Source of the DNA: Candidatus Tisiphia endosymbiont of Dascillus cervinus | GTDB taxonomy: Bacteria > Pseudomonadota > Alphaproteobacteria > Rickettsiales > Rickettsiaceae | Reading direction: 5' to 3' | Length of the DNA stretch: 64,000 nucleotides | NCBI RefSeq assembly: GCF_964026405.1 | Contig: NZ_OZ032146.1 | Location: 496,001 to 560,000, forward strand | Shown: positions 45,959-54,658 of the stretch, in pieces | How positions within the stretch are numbered: the stretch's first letter is position 1 | Layout: the number at the start of each line of letters is the position of its first letter | Made by a program: the position numbers and the translations under genes | The notes under the pieces: generated by a model | What the model saw: only the letters and a program-made list of their open reading frames with translations | The model's database searches: none | Told to the model about the DNA's origin: nothing

Positions 45959-48180
45959 ATGTAACCATGAGTTCTATTACGTTGTTGCTGTCGGGATAAT
46001 GTGTTTTGTGCTTTTGATACTGCTGTGTTTGTTTCAGGTGGAGTGTTGTTCACATGATGTTTTAAGCTACTCTGAATCTGCGTTAATTCACCTATAGAGT
46101 CGCTTGCCTCAAGGGGAATAATAGCTTGTGACATATTGATATTACCTTCTTTATTTTTTGCTACTTCTTGTACCATTGCTTCATATTGACCTTTGGTTAC
46201 AGGGATAGTGTAGATATTATTCCCTCTTTGTATATATCCTATAGCATCTTTATCATCCCCAGCAAACTTTAGTGATAATGGGTTGGTTATTTCCACTAGT
46301 TTTCCTTGCTCGTTATAGTGAGCAGTAAAATAAAGTGCTTTCGAGCTTGCAATATTTTCACCTTTCTCGTTTTGTACCGGGAATGAAAGATGGACAGCTG
46401 TACTAGAGGGCTTGATTGTTAATGGTAGATTAATATTTCGATAATTACTAATCTCTCTCTCTGTTACACCATCTTCTAACATTACTTTCTTATAGGTCTT
46501 TATATTAGTTTCTATTAATTTAAATAATTCTTCATCTTTGACTTTAATAACCCTTGACCTAGTAGAGGTTGTGTTTGTTACTGTTTCTTGTTCGTTCCAA
46601 GTTAAAGGTTTAAAATGATTAGCCTGAAGGACTTTAGCATAACTTTGTACTTCATCATTCATGGCTTGTGCTATATTTGCTTTTACACTGGGGGCAGCCC
46701 AAGCCTTTTGTATTAATCCGTTGTTATTTTCTACAAACTCTTTAAATTCCTGAGAATTAGTAGCAAGACCTGCAATTGCAACTCCTTTATCCGTCTTAAT
46801 ATTTGCTTCAGCAAGGACGTGTTGTAATAGTGCTTGTTGTTTGGCAATAATTTCTTGTCTAAAGGCTAATGTTATAGAATCCACTTTGGAGGTTGAGGAT
46901 TGAACATTAGTAGTTGTTGTTTCGTGAGTCAGCATAACGTCTAGTGCTTTTCTAGATATTTGCATAGATGGTTCGAGATCGCTTGTTTTTTTGGTCAGTA
47001 GCTGTTTTTCTTCTTGTAATATTTTTGCTATTTCTTTAATTAATAATACTTCTCGAGCTTTATAGCCTAAAATATACTCTATTTTATTTTCTTTTCTTAA
47101 TTTTAATTTTTTGGTTTGGTTGATTATATTGTTAAAATAATCGGGATGTTCTTGGACTAATTCTCGTAATTTTGGTGTGTTAATTTTTCCTTTTGTTACT
47201 AAAAGACCCAATTTAATTTGCAACCCATACTCTTTTAATGATTGTTGCCTCTTTTGCATAGTTTCCTTAAAGGCATCTTTAATATCGGCAACCTTTATGT
47301 TTTCTAGGGGGATATTCTTAAATTTTTGACTCATTGCCATTTTTGCCCAATTTGCTAGTGCTTTGTCACTATAATATTTTGATAATTCTGCAAAACTGTC
47401 ATCGATAGTCTTATTTAAATCGACTTGTGCAGTATCAAGTAAACCTTTTACAAATGAATCATTATGACTTAATTTACTTGGGAATTCCCTAAAATGGTTA
47501 GTTGGGCCTAGTAATGGTAGATGTCTAGACCAAGAATATGGATGGATGTTATCCTCTAATTGGTCAAGACTTCCAGCAAAATCTATACGAACTAGTTTGG
47601 GAAGAATGGTAGAATCTTCGGGGTCTCTTATAACTCCTATGTTACCTGTATGAATATCAAAGTCACCTATTAATAAGCTAGTTGGAGCTATTTTATCAAA
47701 AGAACTATAATGAAGTTCTTCAAAAGCTTTGCTTAAAGTATTAGATAATAGTTCTCTTGTTCCCATGAAAATCGGTCTTCCCCTATCTTTTCGAAGCCAA
47801 CCACTTGGTTTAGTTTTTGTAGACATGTGTTTATCCATATCTACATACATGTCACCACTATAATTCTTAAAAAATTCAGACCGTACATATACCTCAGAGC
47901 CATCACTTTGAAGTCCTCCTTCCTGATGTACTTTTTCGGTAAGATGATCAGGTACAGTGAGAGAAACTTTAGCTCCATGATTTGGATTTGTTGCTTGAAA
48001 AATTTGCGAACCCAAAAACTCTGATATATTTTTTCGAGAATCCCCTTCACTTTTAATCATGGATAGAAGGTCATCAGAACTTTTGTATATTCCTCCTAAT
48101 TCTCCACCATCATTAGCTCCAAGTGATTTCTTTGCCAAATAATTCCAACCGATAAATTTTGATATCAATGGTGTTGTCAT
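45955..48180 (-). CDS. Large protein with a PI3/PI4-kinase-like catalytic core, possible effector
   Basis: A 741-residue protein without signal peptide or membrane helix. Its first 205 residues carry kinase hallmarks in order: GGIYKSSDDLLSMIK (candidate ATP lysine K43), a following acidic residue in NISEFLGSQ (E54), the catalytic loop GDFDIHTGNIG (D175, H177, N180; the D-x-H-x-x-N pattern of phosphatidylinositol kinases), and RIDFAGSL (D200, in place of DFG). The remaining 535 residues are helical and unassigned. A phosphoinositide 3-kinase effector (Risk1) has been described in Rickettsia typhi, so a related role in the host cell is plausible, but homology to it was not tested. The gene is intact, with its own promoter region after mipZ. 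Confidence 0.7.
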   Translation of the reverse strand: MTTPLISKFIGWNYLAKKSLGANDGGELGGIYKSSDDLLSMIKSEGDSRKNISEFLGSQIFQATNPNHGAKVSLTVPDHLTEKVHQEGGLQSDGSEVYVRSEFFKNYSGDMYVDMDKHMSTKTKPSGWLRKDRGRPIFMGTRELLSNTLSKAFEELHYSSFDKIAPTSLLIGDFDIHTGNIGVIRDPEDSTILPKLVRIDFAGSLDQLEDNIHPYSWSRHLPLLGPTNHFREFPSKLSHNDSFVKGLLDTAQVDLNKTIDDSFAELSKYYSDKALANWAKMAMSQKFKNIPLENIKVADIKDAFKETMQKRQQSLKEYGLQIKLGLLVTKGKINTPKLRELVQEHPDYFNNIINQTKKLKLRKENKIEYILGYKAREVLLIKEIAKILQEEKQLLTKKTSDLEPSMQISRKALDVMLTHETTTTNVQSSTSKVDSITLAFRQEIIAKQQALLQHVLAEANIKTDKGVAIAGLATNSQEFKEFVENNNGLIQKAWAAPSVKANIAQAMNDEVQSYAKVLQANHFKPLTWNEQETVTNTTSTRSRVIKVKDEELFKLIETNIKTYKKVMLEDGVTEREISNYRNINLPLTIKPSSTAVHLSFPVQNEKGENIASSKALYFTAHYNEQGKLVEITNPLSLKFAGDDKDAIGYIQRGNNIYTIPVTKGQYEAMVQEVAKNKEGNINMSQAIIPLEASDSIGELTQIQSSLKHHVNNTPPETNTAVSKAQNTLSRQQQRNRTHGYI

Positions 48181-48244
48181 ATTATCCTCTTGGACTTTTT
48201 TGCTTCAGTTCGATATCGAACTAATGGTTATATTGATTATACAC

Positions 48245-49063
48245 TCAAATAATTTCAAGAAAGTTTAAGAAATCTCGTAATTCTTGTCGAGCAGCTACGT
48301 GAGATATACTAAGTGTTTTTCCATGATTAGCTGTTGTTAAGTCGAGTAATGTTAATCCTTGTAAAAATAATTCCCGAAAAATTACTCTTTCACTAAAGCC
48401 TGGGGCAATTTTAAAGCTAATTCTTTTTGCTAATTGTTCAAGAGAAGTAGCAACATTCCTTTTGTTTACTGCATCCAAGTTGCTTAATCTATTACGCATT
48501 ACAATCCAATTAATTGTTTCGCCATTACGGTTAGCCTTCTGCATTTTTTGTTCCCAAACCATTTGGCTATAGATTGACGGAGTAATAATTGACAAATTGT
48601 TAGCATTAACTTTACCTAGTACATCAAAATCAAGGAAACTATCATTAATTGGGGTAATCACCGTATCAGCATAAGAGTGAGCTAATCTCGATAAAAAAGA
48701 GTAACTTCCTGGCGTATCGATTACTACATAATCAGCATTTTTTGTCTGTTCAATTATTTGTTCAAACCTAGTTTTCTCATCCTCTTCCTTAGCTCCAACA
48801 ACTTGTTCTTGACTTTCGGTCAAATGAAAATGCTGAGGGGTTTTAACCGGATTACCCGGATTCTTTAGATTATAGTCATCCCTATTCTTTAAATAATTTG
48901 TTAAAGAACCCTGACGTGAATCAGTATCAATACTAGCTACCGTATGACCATTATACAATAAGCCAGTAATTAGATGCATGGAGCAGGTAGTTTTACCCGC
49001 TCCACCTTTTTCATTACCAACTACAAAAATACGATTTGTTTGATTTGCTTGATTATTTTTCAT
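48245..49063 (-). CDS. mipZ: Division-site ATPase MipZ (ParA/MinD family)
   Basis: MipZ forms polar gradients that restrict FtsZ ring formation to midcell in alphaproteobacteria without Min proteins. The 272-residue product starts with the deviant Walker A motif VGNEKGGAGKTTCSMHL, followed by SIDTDSRQGSLTNYL and VIDTPGSYSFLSRLAHSYAD. The IDTDSRQ and WIVMRNRLSN wording distinguish MipZ from plain ParA. It overlaps the end of pepA by 11 bases and lies just upstream of the kinase-like gene. Confidence 0.92.
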   Translation of the reverse strand: MKNNQANQTNRIFVVGNEKGGAGKTTCSMHLITGLLYNGHTVASIDTDSRQGSLTNYLKNRDDYNLKNPGNPVKTPQHFHLTESQEQVVGAKEEDEKTRFEQIIEQTKNADYVVIDTPGSYSFLSRLAHSYADTVITPINDSFLDFDVLGKVNANNLSIITPSIYSQMVWEQKMQKANRNGETINWIVMRNRLSNLDAVNKRNVATSLEQLAKRISFKIAPGFSERVIFRELFLQGLTLLDLTTANHGKTLSISHVAARQELRDFLNFLEII

Positions 49064-50564
49064 AGTGATCTTGGATAAATTGGTTAAGAAGCCTTACACC
49101 ATAACCTACTGCTCCTTTGGGGCCAAGAGGATTACCTGTTTTATTATAGGCAACACCAGCAATGTCAAGATGAGCCCAAACCATACCTTCCTTAATAAAA
49201 TTTCCTATAAATTGAGCTGCCATACAACTACCAGCCGCTCCAGGGACATTACCAATATTGGCAAGATCAGCAATGTCAGACTTTATCATCTCATCAAAAT
49301 CTTTATGCAGAGGCATACGCCATAATTTTTCATTAACTTTATTACCAACCTCTATTAGCTTATTAGCTAATTCATCATTATTAGCGAAGCATCCAGCATA
49401 AGTTTTGCCAAGAGCAACAACGATAGATCCAGTAAGGGTAGCAAGATCAATGACACATTGAGGTTTAAATTTTTCTTGAGTATACCAAATTGCATCAGCC
49501 AGGACTAACCTACCTTCTGCATCAGTGTTATCCACCACCACTGTTTTTTTGGACATAGTGGTTACCACATCTCCTGGTCGTTGAGCATTACCTGATGGCA
49601 TATTTTCCACAAGACCAACTACCCCGACCACGTTAACTTGGGCGTTACGACTAGCCAAAGCCATGATTGCTCCAACTACTGCGGCTGAGCCAGCCATATC
49701 ATATTTCATATCTCCCATATTGGCTGCTGGTTTAAGAGAAATCCCACCACTATCAAAAGTAACTCCTTTACCAACGAAAGCTACAGGCGGGGTATCATCA
49801 TCCAAACCATTATATTGCATTACTACAAGTTTAGATTCATTTTGCGAACCTTGTCCAACACCAAGTAAAGCCCCCATGCCAAGATTTTTCATTTCTCTTT
49901 CACCGATAATAATAGTCTCAACTCCCAATGGTTCAAGATGTTCTAATATTTTTTCGGAGTAAGATTGAGGGGTTTTGATGTTGGATGGTTCATTTATCAT
50001 ATCTCTAGCAAAGAATACTGCCTCAGCCAATGATTTTTTATCATTAAATAATTCTTCTGCTTTAGACTTGTCATCTATAGAAATCTCCAGAGAATCTACA
50101 ACAAATTTCTCTCCTTCACTTTGGGTAGTTCTGTATTTATCAAATCTATATGAAGCAAGCAAACAGCCGCTAGCTATAAGAGAAGCTACAATAGCTGGCT
50201 CATATTGTCCAATATTATGAGAGATTTTTATACCAATAGTTCTAATTTTACAGCAAGTACTACTGGATAAAATTTTTCCCCCGATCTCCTCAATACAAGA
50301 GGTCTTTAGTTTTGTTTCATCACCAATACCAACTATAATTAAATATCTTATCTCTCCATCCTTACCGATAGAATTAACAATTTTAATTTGTCCAAATTTT
50401 CCAGCAAATACTAATTTATTCTGAATAGTTTTAGAAATTAAACCATGATGTTGTTGGTCAAGTAGCAATAACTCATTGTCTAATTTTAGTTGTTCGTTAA
50501 TAAAAACTACAGTTGCTTGATTATTTGATAATTCTTTACTTATAAAGTTAATGTTATTGAGCAT
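49053..50564 (-). CDS. pepA: Leucyl aminopeptidase (M17 family)
   Basis: A cytoplasmic hexameric metallopeptidase that removes N-terminal residues. The 503-residue product has the M17 signature NTDAEGRLVLADAIWY near residue 345. The metal and catalytic residues lie in FVGKGVTFDSGGISLKPA and MKYDMAGSAAVVG. Length is normal. It is the first gene of a minus-strand set with mipZ and possibly the kinase-like gene. The 361-base gap upstream holds a family B repeat end. Confidence 0.96.
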   Translation of the reverse strand: MLNNINFISKELSNNQATVVFINEQLKLDNELLLLDQQHHGLISKTIQNKLVFAGKFGQIKIVNSIGKDGEIRYLIIVGIGDETKLKTSCIEEIGGKILSSSTCCKIRTIGIKISHNIGQYEPAIVASLIASGCLLASYRFDKYRTTQSEGEKFVVDSLEISIDDKSKAEELFNDKKSLAEAVFFARDMINEPSNIKTPQSYSEKILEHLEPLGVETIIIGEREMKNLGMGALLGVGQGSQNESKLVVMQYNGLDDDTPPVAFVGKGVTFDSGGISLKPAANMGDMKYDMAGSAAVVGAIMALASRNAQVNVVGVVGLVENMPSGNAQRPGDVVTTMSKKTVVVDNTDAEGRLVLADAIWYTQEKFKPQCVIDLATLTGSIVVALGKTYAGCFANNDELANKLIEVGNKVNEKLWRMPLHKDFDEMIKSDIADLANIGNVPGAAGSCMAAQFIGNFIKEGMVWAHLDIAGVAYNKTGNPLGPKGAVGYGVRLLNQFIQDHYEK

Positions 50565-50925
50565 AAATTCCTATTTTTGAGAGGCTAATTTTATATATTC
50601 TTTTTGTAAGCGTAATAATCTGAATAATGGAAGTATATAAAAAACCCACTAATTAATAAAGTAATTCTTTAAGTCTTTAAATATTATATTCTAAAATTAT
50701 CTTCCACTAAGTAGAAAAGTGATTAATTTCAATTATTTTTTTGTGGTAGAGTATATAAAAATAAATATTGCCAAGTGTGCAAGTTTAAGTAGGTATAATA
50801 GTCCTCGATGTTCTAAGGGTGATGATACTGAGCTTACTATCAATTTATTACATCGATACTTGAGGTTAATTAGTTTCTTTTAAATTAGATTTAATTTTGT
50901 CTGAATATAATTTTACCTATAAACC
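50565..50925. other. Intergenic region with a family B element end
   Basis: No gene. TGAGCTTACTATCAATTTAT and ATTACATCGATACTTGAGGTTA at about 50826-50872 match the right end of the family B element near 20613-20658. The rest is A/T-rich without clear structure. Confidence 0.55.
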
Positions 50926-51198
50926 TTAACCTAAAAATTTCTTTCTTGCTTTTCTACTTGGAAATAGTGTTTTCAGGAAAATAGTGTTATCATCTTCTTT
51001 TATATAAGGTATAGCATATATTTCAGTTAGTATCCTTACATATAGAATTTGCTGATTAGGATATTGTTCTTGATTATGATGTTTAGTTATATCTAATAGA
51101 TTCCCATCTGCTATAGATTGAATTATTTCTTCAAAACCTATTCCTCTTTCAAGCAACAATTTTGAATTATTTTCATAATTATATCTAAATTTAATCAA
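50926..51198 (-). CDS. Toxin of a type II toxin-antitoxin pair (BrnT-like)
   Basis: A 90-residue basic protein. The layout FRYNYENNSKLLLERGIGFEEIIQSIADGNLLDI, then ILYVRILTEIYAIPYIKED and TIFLKTLFPSRKARKKF at the end, resembles BrnT-type ribonuclease toxins (RelE-like fold) or the related DUF4258 group. It begins 17 bases after the CopG-like gene on the same strand, with the antitoxin first, the usual order for some such pairs. Activity is inferred only. The module lies beside palindromic repeats, which suits mobility. Confidence 0.7.
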   Translation of the reverse strand: MIKFRYNYENNSKLLLERGIGFEEIIQSIADGNLLDITKHHNQEQYPNQQILYVRILTEIYAIPYIKEDDNTIFLKTLFPSRKARKKFLG

Positions 51199-51215
51199 CT
51201 TAAACTACCTAACAA

Positions 51216-51467
51216 CTACAATTTTGTGGCTTCTTTATGAATTAACATATTAATATATGTTTGATATGCTAACCCAAGTTTTGAAGCCTTAATTTTTATA
51301 GCTTCAATATCCTGCTCAGCTACTCTTATAGTAATAGGATACTTTCTCTTTAGGTGTGTTTTAGCTGCATTTTGAAATAGTTTAATATCATTTTGATTTT
51401 TAATACTAGGTTGTTCTTCAAAATTAATCTCTATATCCTGCTCATATTTATCTAATTTGTAGCTCAT
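51216..51467 (-). CDS. CopG-like antitoxin
   Basis: An 83-residue protein. The last 45 residues, KYPITIRVAEQDIEAIKIKASKLGLAYQTYINMLIHK, form a ribbon-helix-helix domain typical of CopG/BrnA-type antitoxins, which bind DNA and autoregulate the operon. The N-terminal part is acidic and would wrap the basic toxin. It precedes the toxin gene by 17 bases. The ATG at 51467 is followed upstream by A/T-rich sequence that may hold the promoter. Confidence 0.75.
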   Translation of the reverse strand: MSYKLDKYEQDIEINFEEQPSIKNQNDIKLFQNAAKTHLKRKYPITIRVAEQDIEAIKIKASKLGLAYQTYINMLIHKEATKL

Positions 51468-51591
51468 AGTTTCATATATTTTATTTAATATAATAATAAA
51501 TAGTACATACTATGTCAATACATTATACGCGAATTCGATAAGCGAACAATAGTGTACTGCTCGTAAATGAAGAGTTGGTAGACGATAGTAT

Positions 51592-51694
51592 AACTTCAAG
51601 AAGAGCTAGGCAGTAGCAAAGTCGAGCAGCAGAGCGTACATTAGTACGTGAGTAGCTTCGATCTTTGGTCGCGGGAACGCCAATTCTTGAAGTT
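51592..51694. repeat. Palindromic element C1, copy 1
   Basis: Arms AACTTCAAGAA / TTCTTGAAGTT enclose exactly 103 bases, with the apex CGTACATTAGTACG at 51635-51648. Equal-length copies are at 54381-54483 and 61874-61976. It lies at the 3' end of tlc. Confidence 0.85.
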
Positions 51695-51721
51695 CTACCT
51701 GAGTATGCATAGTGAAGTAGG

Positions 51722-53221
51722 CTAGGCAATTTTTTTATACTCAAAGTATATTTTTCTTACCGAGTGAATCCATACAATACAAACAATGGTAAATACCACC
51801 ATTAAAAATGGTGATATAGAGCTAAAAGTGGCTGTTGGTATTAATGTGAAAATAATTGACTGTATTAACCCGCTCGAAGATTTACCAACCTTCGAGCTAA
51901 TGACGTCTACAGCTGCCTTACCTTTTGTCTTTAGCTCTTGGTCAAGAGGAATATATAACATTTCTCTTGAGGTATCCCAAATTGAATATTTACTACCTTT
52001 CACTAGAATGTTTTGTAAAGCACCAATTGACACCGCAAGAGCTAAGGGTGTCATGAGAATGCTACTATCAAATATCGATAATACTTGGTGGTCAAATACG
52101 ATTAAGATAAAAAACAATATACCAGTAATCATCATGACAATTGGCGGAATTACTGCAGCAACAAACCAGCCATGGCTACGCATTATATTATTGCCTATTA
52201 TAGTCATTACCATAATAGCAACTCCAGTCCAAAGAATGTAAAGACTATTGAATTCTGCATAACTATTAACAGTGGGGTATAATTCCTTAATTTTTGCTTT
52301 CCATACTGCTTCTACCAAATTCATTGATAAACCAAAGGCAGCAGAGCAAATTAGCATTAACCATAAATATTTTGATCTTGTTATATATTTAAAACTTTCA
52401 ATTAAACCCATGCCTTCTTTAGTAGATCTACCACTTTTAGCATTTGCATAAAATGTTGGATTTGTAAAAACATTTTTGGTAATAAATTTTACAAGTAAAC
52501 ATGATATAACAGCAGAAACTACCACGAGACTTGTTGATATTTTTATAAGTGTAGTTTTGTTGTCCGATACGGTTAAAAAATATTTAGCAATACTGTTCTC
52601 AGATGATAAGTTCATCATCAAAAAGCCCACAAATATTAAAGAAGAATTGCCAAATAATGAAAAAAGCGTGTAAAACCTTTTTGCTTCTTCTGTTGTAGTA
52701 AGTTCATTAGCAAACTGCCAAAAAAGTAAAACATAAAAGATATTTGGCCAAAGTTCAGATAATGTATAGAAAACCATATAACTCCAATTACCAATTAAAG
52801 CTATATACCATTTAAGATGAGGATAAGTTCCCATAATTTGTTCTAGTGAATTTGGACTAATATGGAAAATATCGACATTTGGATAAATAATGAAAGCAAA
52901 AAGAATGAAGAATCCAACAAAAAAAGTGATTAAATAGCAAAAAATCTTTTCAAAACTAAAATGATTAAGCATCTTAGCATAGATTATAACGAATAAAGCT
53001 GCTGCAGGTGTTACACAATAAACTTTAGTAAAACTTACTACTTCAGCACTAATCTCTGAAATTAAAATACTATCTTTTAAAATTCTTAATATGTTTTGAT
53101 TGAATAGGACACAGAACATCAGACCGCACATAGGTATGAATTTTCCAAGCTCATGATTATGGATAGGCCAAAATATAGTTCTGAATTTGCTTTTAAATAA
53201 GTTTGACTGTATACTAGTCAT
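51722..53221 (-). CDS. tlc: Tlc-family ATP/ADP or nucleotide translocase
   Basis: This is the nucleotide transporter by which Rickettsiales exchange ADP for host ATP or import other nucleotides. The 499-residue, 12-helix protein starts with FRTIFWPIHNHELGKFIPMCGLMFCVLFNQNILRILKD and has WSYMVFYTLSELWPNIFYVLLFWQFANELTTTEEAKRFY, both diagnostic for Tlc. Rickettsia have up to five paralogues with different substrates; which one this is cannot be told by eye. The end of the gene abuts palindromic element C1. Confidence 0.93.
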   Translation of the reverse strand: MTSIQSNLFKSKFRTIFWPIHNHELGKFIPMCGLMFCVLFNQNILRILKDSILISEISAEVVSFTKVYCVTPAAALFVIIYAKMLNHFSFEKIFCYLITFFVGFFILFAFIIYPNVDIFHISPNSLEQIMGTYPHLKWYIALIGNWSYMVFYTLSELWPNIFYVLLFWQFANELTTTEEAKRFYTLFSLFGNSSLIFVGFLMMNLSSENSIAKYFLTVSDNKTTLIKISTSLVVVSAVISCLLVKFITKNVFTNPTFYANAKSGRSTKEGMGLIESFKYITRSKYLWLMLICSAAFGLSMNLVEAVWKAKIKELYPTVNSYAEFNSLYILWTGVAIMVMTIIGNNIMRSHGWFVAAVIPPIVMMITGILFFILIVFDHQVLSIFDSSILMTPLALAVSIGALQNILVKGSKYSIWDTSREMLYIPLDQELKTKGKAAVDVISSKVGKSSSGLIQSIIFTLIPTATFSSISPFLMVVFTIVCIVWIHSVRKIYFEYKKIA

Positions 53222-53240
53222 AATAAGGATTCCCTAAGAC

Positions 53241-53270
53241 AAAAAAAAAACTTGAGGACATGTTCAAGAG
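53241..53270 (-). terminator. Weak hairpin with ten-T tract in the tlc leader
   Basis: Read on the minus strand, CTTGAACATGTCCTCAAG is followed by ten T, ending about 20 bases before the tlc ATG. The stem has five base pairs plus a partly paired flank. It could be a premature terminator (attenuator) of tlc or the end of an upstream minus-strand transcript. Confidence 0.4.
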
Positions 53271-53379
53271 TTTCTCTATAATGGCTTAAGGCTATTATGA
53301 AAACCAAAGAAAGTTAGGAACTTATATATTATTAGCCTCCCTATGTCAAGATGTTTAAATTGATCCCTAGTAATTAGTA

Positions 53380-54381
53380 GTGTATAAAAATATGTTGGAC
53401 AATGACAAATATCAAGAATATTTTGATCAATATAGTGATTATTCATCAAAATATTTATTGGGTAATAAGTATTGTTCCTTGGGTAAAAAAATAACTAAAA
53501 CAAAATATTATCAAATTTTATATTATAAAACACTGGCATCGCAAGATTGCATTATTAGTAAAAAAAGAATATTCTTAGTTATTCCTTCGATCTTTAACTC
53601 CCCGGAAATTCTTTTCTTAGCTAAATCAAAAAGCTTTGTTGATAATTTAAGACATTGTGGTGAGGTGTTTCTAGTTGATTGGTTTGAAGTTGATGAAGCT
53701 GATTATTTGTTAGAAGACTACGTAAAGAGGGTAGTTGAAATTATTAGCAATTTAAGACAAAAAAAGTATCAAATAGACTTAGTGGGACACTGCATCGGTG
53801 GTATTATAGGAATGGCAGCCACTATAATAGTACCAAACATGATAAGAACATTAACATTACTTTCAACACCTTGGGATTTCTCCCATTTTGCTACAGCAAG
53901 GAATATATACCAATATCTTGGTCTAGATTATTATGTACGAAATTTGCCAATGATTCCTAAACTACATATTCAGATTCTTTTTTTCCTATTAATGCCAAAT
54001 TATTTCAGTACAAAACTTGATAAATTTTTTACCATAACTGTACCAAAAATAAGAGATTTATCTTTTAGAGTAGAAAATTGGTTGATGTCTGGAACTGCTT
54101 TGTCTAGAAATACATATATACAAATTATGGATGATGTAGTAGGCAATAATATGCTTGCAAAACTTCAATGGAAAGTCAACAATATCACCATTGATCCGAC
54201 ATTAATAAATAAACCAGTATATCAAATAATTGCAAGTAATGACAAAATAGCACCAAAATCATCTATGTTATCCTTACACAAATTATTTAGAGAATCTATG
54301 ATCTTCGAAGTACCAAGTGGTCATATTAGCTATTTGATTAATAACAATTTAGATATCTTATTTAAGGAGTATACTCGGTGA
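53380..54381 (+). CDS. PhaC-like polyhydroxyalkanoate synthase, short form
   Basis: A 333-residue alpha/beta hydrolase with the synthase-type lipase box in which cysteine replaces serine: LVGHCIGG near residue 140. The other triad residues are visible as ASNDKIAP (Asp) and PSGHIS (His) near the end. Its length is close to class III PhaC, far shorter than the class I enzyme at 62006. The start may be GTG at 53380 or ATG at 53392; neither has a clear ribosome-binding site. The stop codon overlaps the first base of a C1 palindrome. A broken thiolase gene follows, so it is probably part of a former polyhydroxybutyrate locus. Confidence 0.8.
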   Translation: MYKNMLDNDKYQEYFDQYSDYSSKYLLGNKYCSLGKKITKTKYYQILYYKTLASQDCIISKKRIFLVIPSIFNSPEILFLAKSKSFVDNLRHCGEVFLVDWFEVDEADYLLEDYVKRVVEIISNLRQKKYQIDLVGHCIGGIIGMAATIIVPNMIRTLTLLSTPWDFSHFATARNIYQYLGLDYYVRNLPMIPKLHIQILFFLLMPNYFSTKLDKFFTITVPKIRDLSFRVENWLMSGTALSRNTYIQIMDDVVGNNMLAKLQWKVNNITIDPTLINKPVYQIIASNDKIAPKSSMLSLHKLFRESMIFEVPSGHISYLINNNLDILFKEYTR

Positions 54382-54483
54382 ACTTCAAGAATTGGCTTCG
54401 TCGTGTCTAAAGATCTTCGCTGCTCACGTACTAATGTACGCCTAGCAGCTCGACTTTGCTACTGCCTAGCTCTTCTTGAAGTT
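54381..54483. repeat. Palindromic element C1, copy 2
   Basis: 103 bases between AACTTCAAGAA and TTCTTGAAGTT, apex CGTACTAATGTACG at 54427-54440. It begins at the stop codon of the short PhaC gene. Confidence 0.85.
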
Positions 54484-54497
54484 ATATACTCTTCTGC

Positions 54498-54598
54498 TTT
54501 GAAGAATTGTTTTTTGAAAATATCATGGATTCGCATGCTCACGTACTATATGTACGCTCCGCTTGCTCACCATTAATTTTCAAATCCAATTCTTCAAA
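54498..54598. repeat. Palindromic element C2, copy 2
   Basis: Arms TTTGAAGAATTG / CAATTCTTCAAA, apex CGTACTATATGTACG near 54543. It lies directly after C1 copy 2 and ends about 60 bases before the thiolase start. Confidence 0.85.
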
Positions 54599-54658
54599 TC
54601 ATTTGAGTATACTATCGTCTACCAACTTATTAAAATCATAGAATGTGGAGTATACTCG

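Noticed and set aside
51523-51744. 73-codon minus-strand frame after tlc
   Set aside because: It is the translation of palindromic element C1 and overlaps the end of tlc.
54378-54612. CRISPR-like array
   Set aside because: The repeats are two different palindromes side by side, not regularly spaced identical repeats with unique spacers, and no cas gene is present.
54563-54658. Upstream start for the thiolase gene
   Set aside because: It would begin inside element C2; the ATG at 54659 has GGAG and the conserved thiolase N-terminus.
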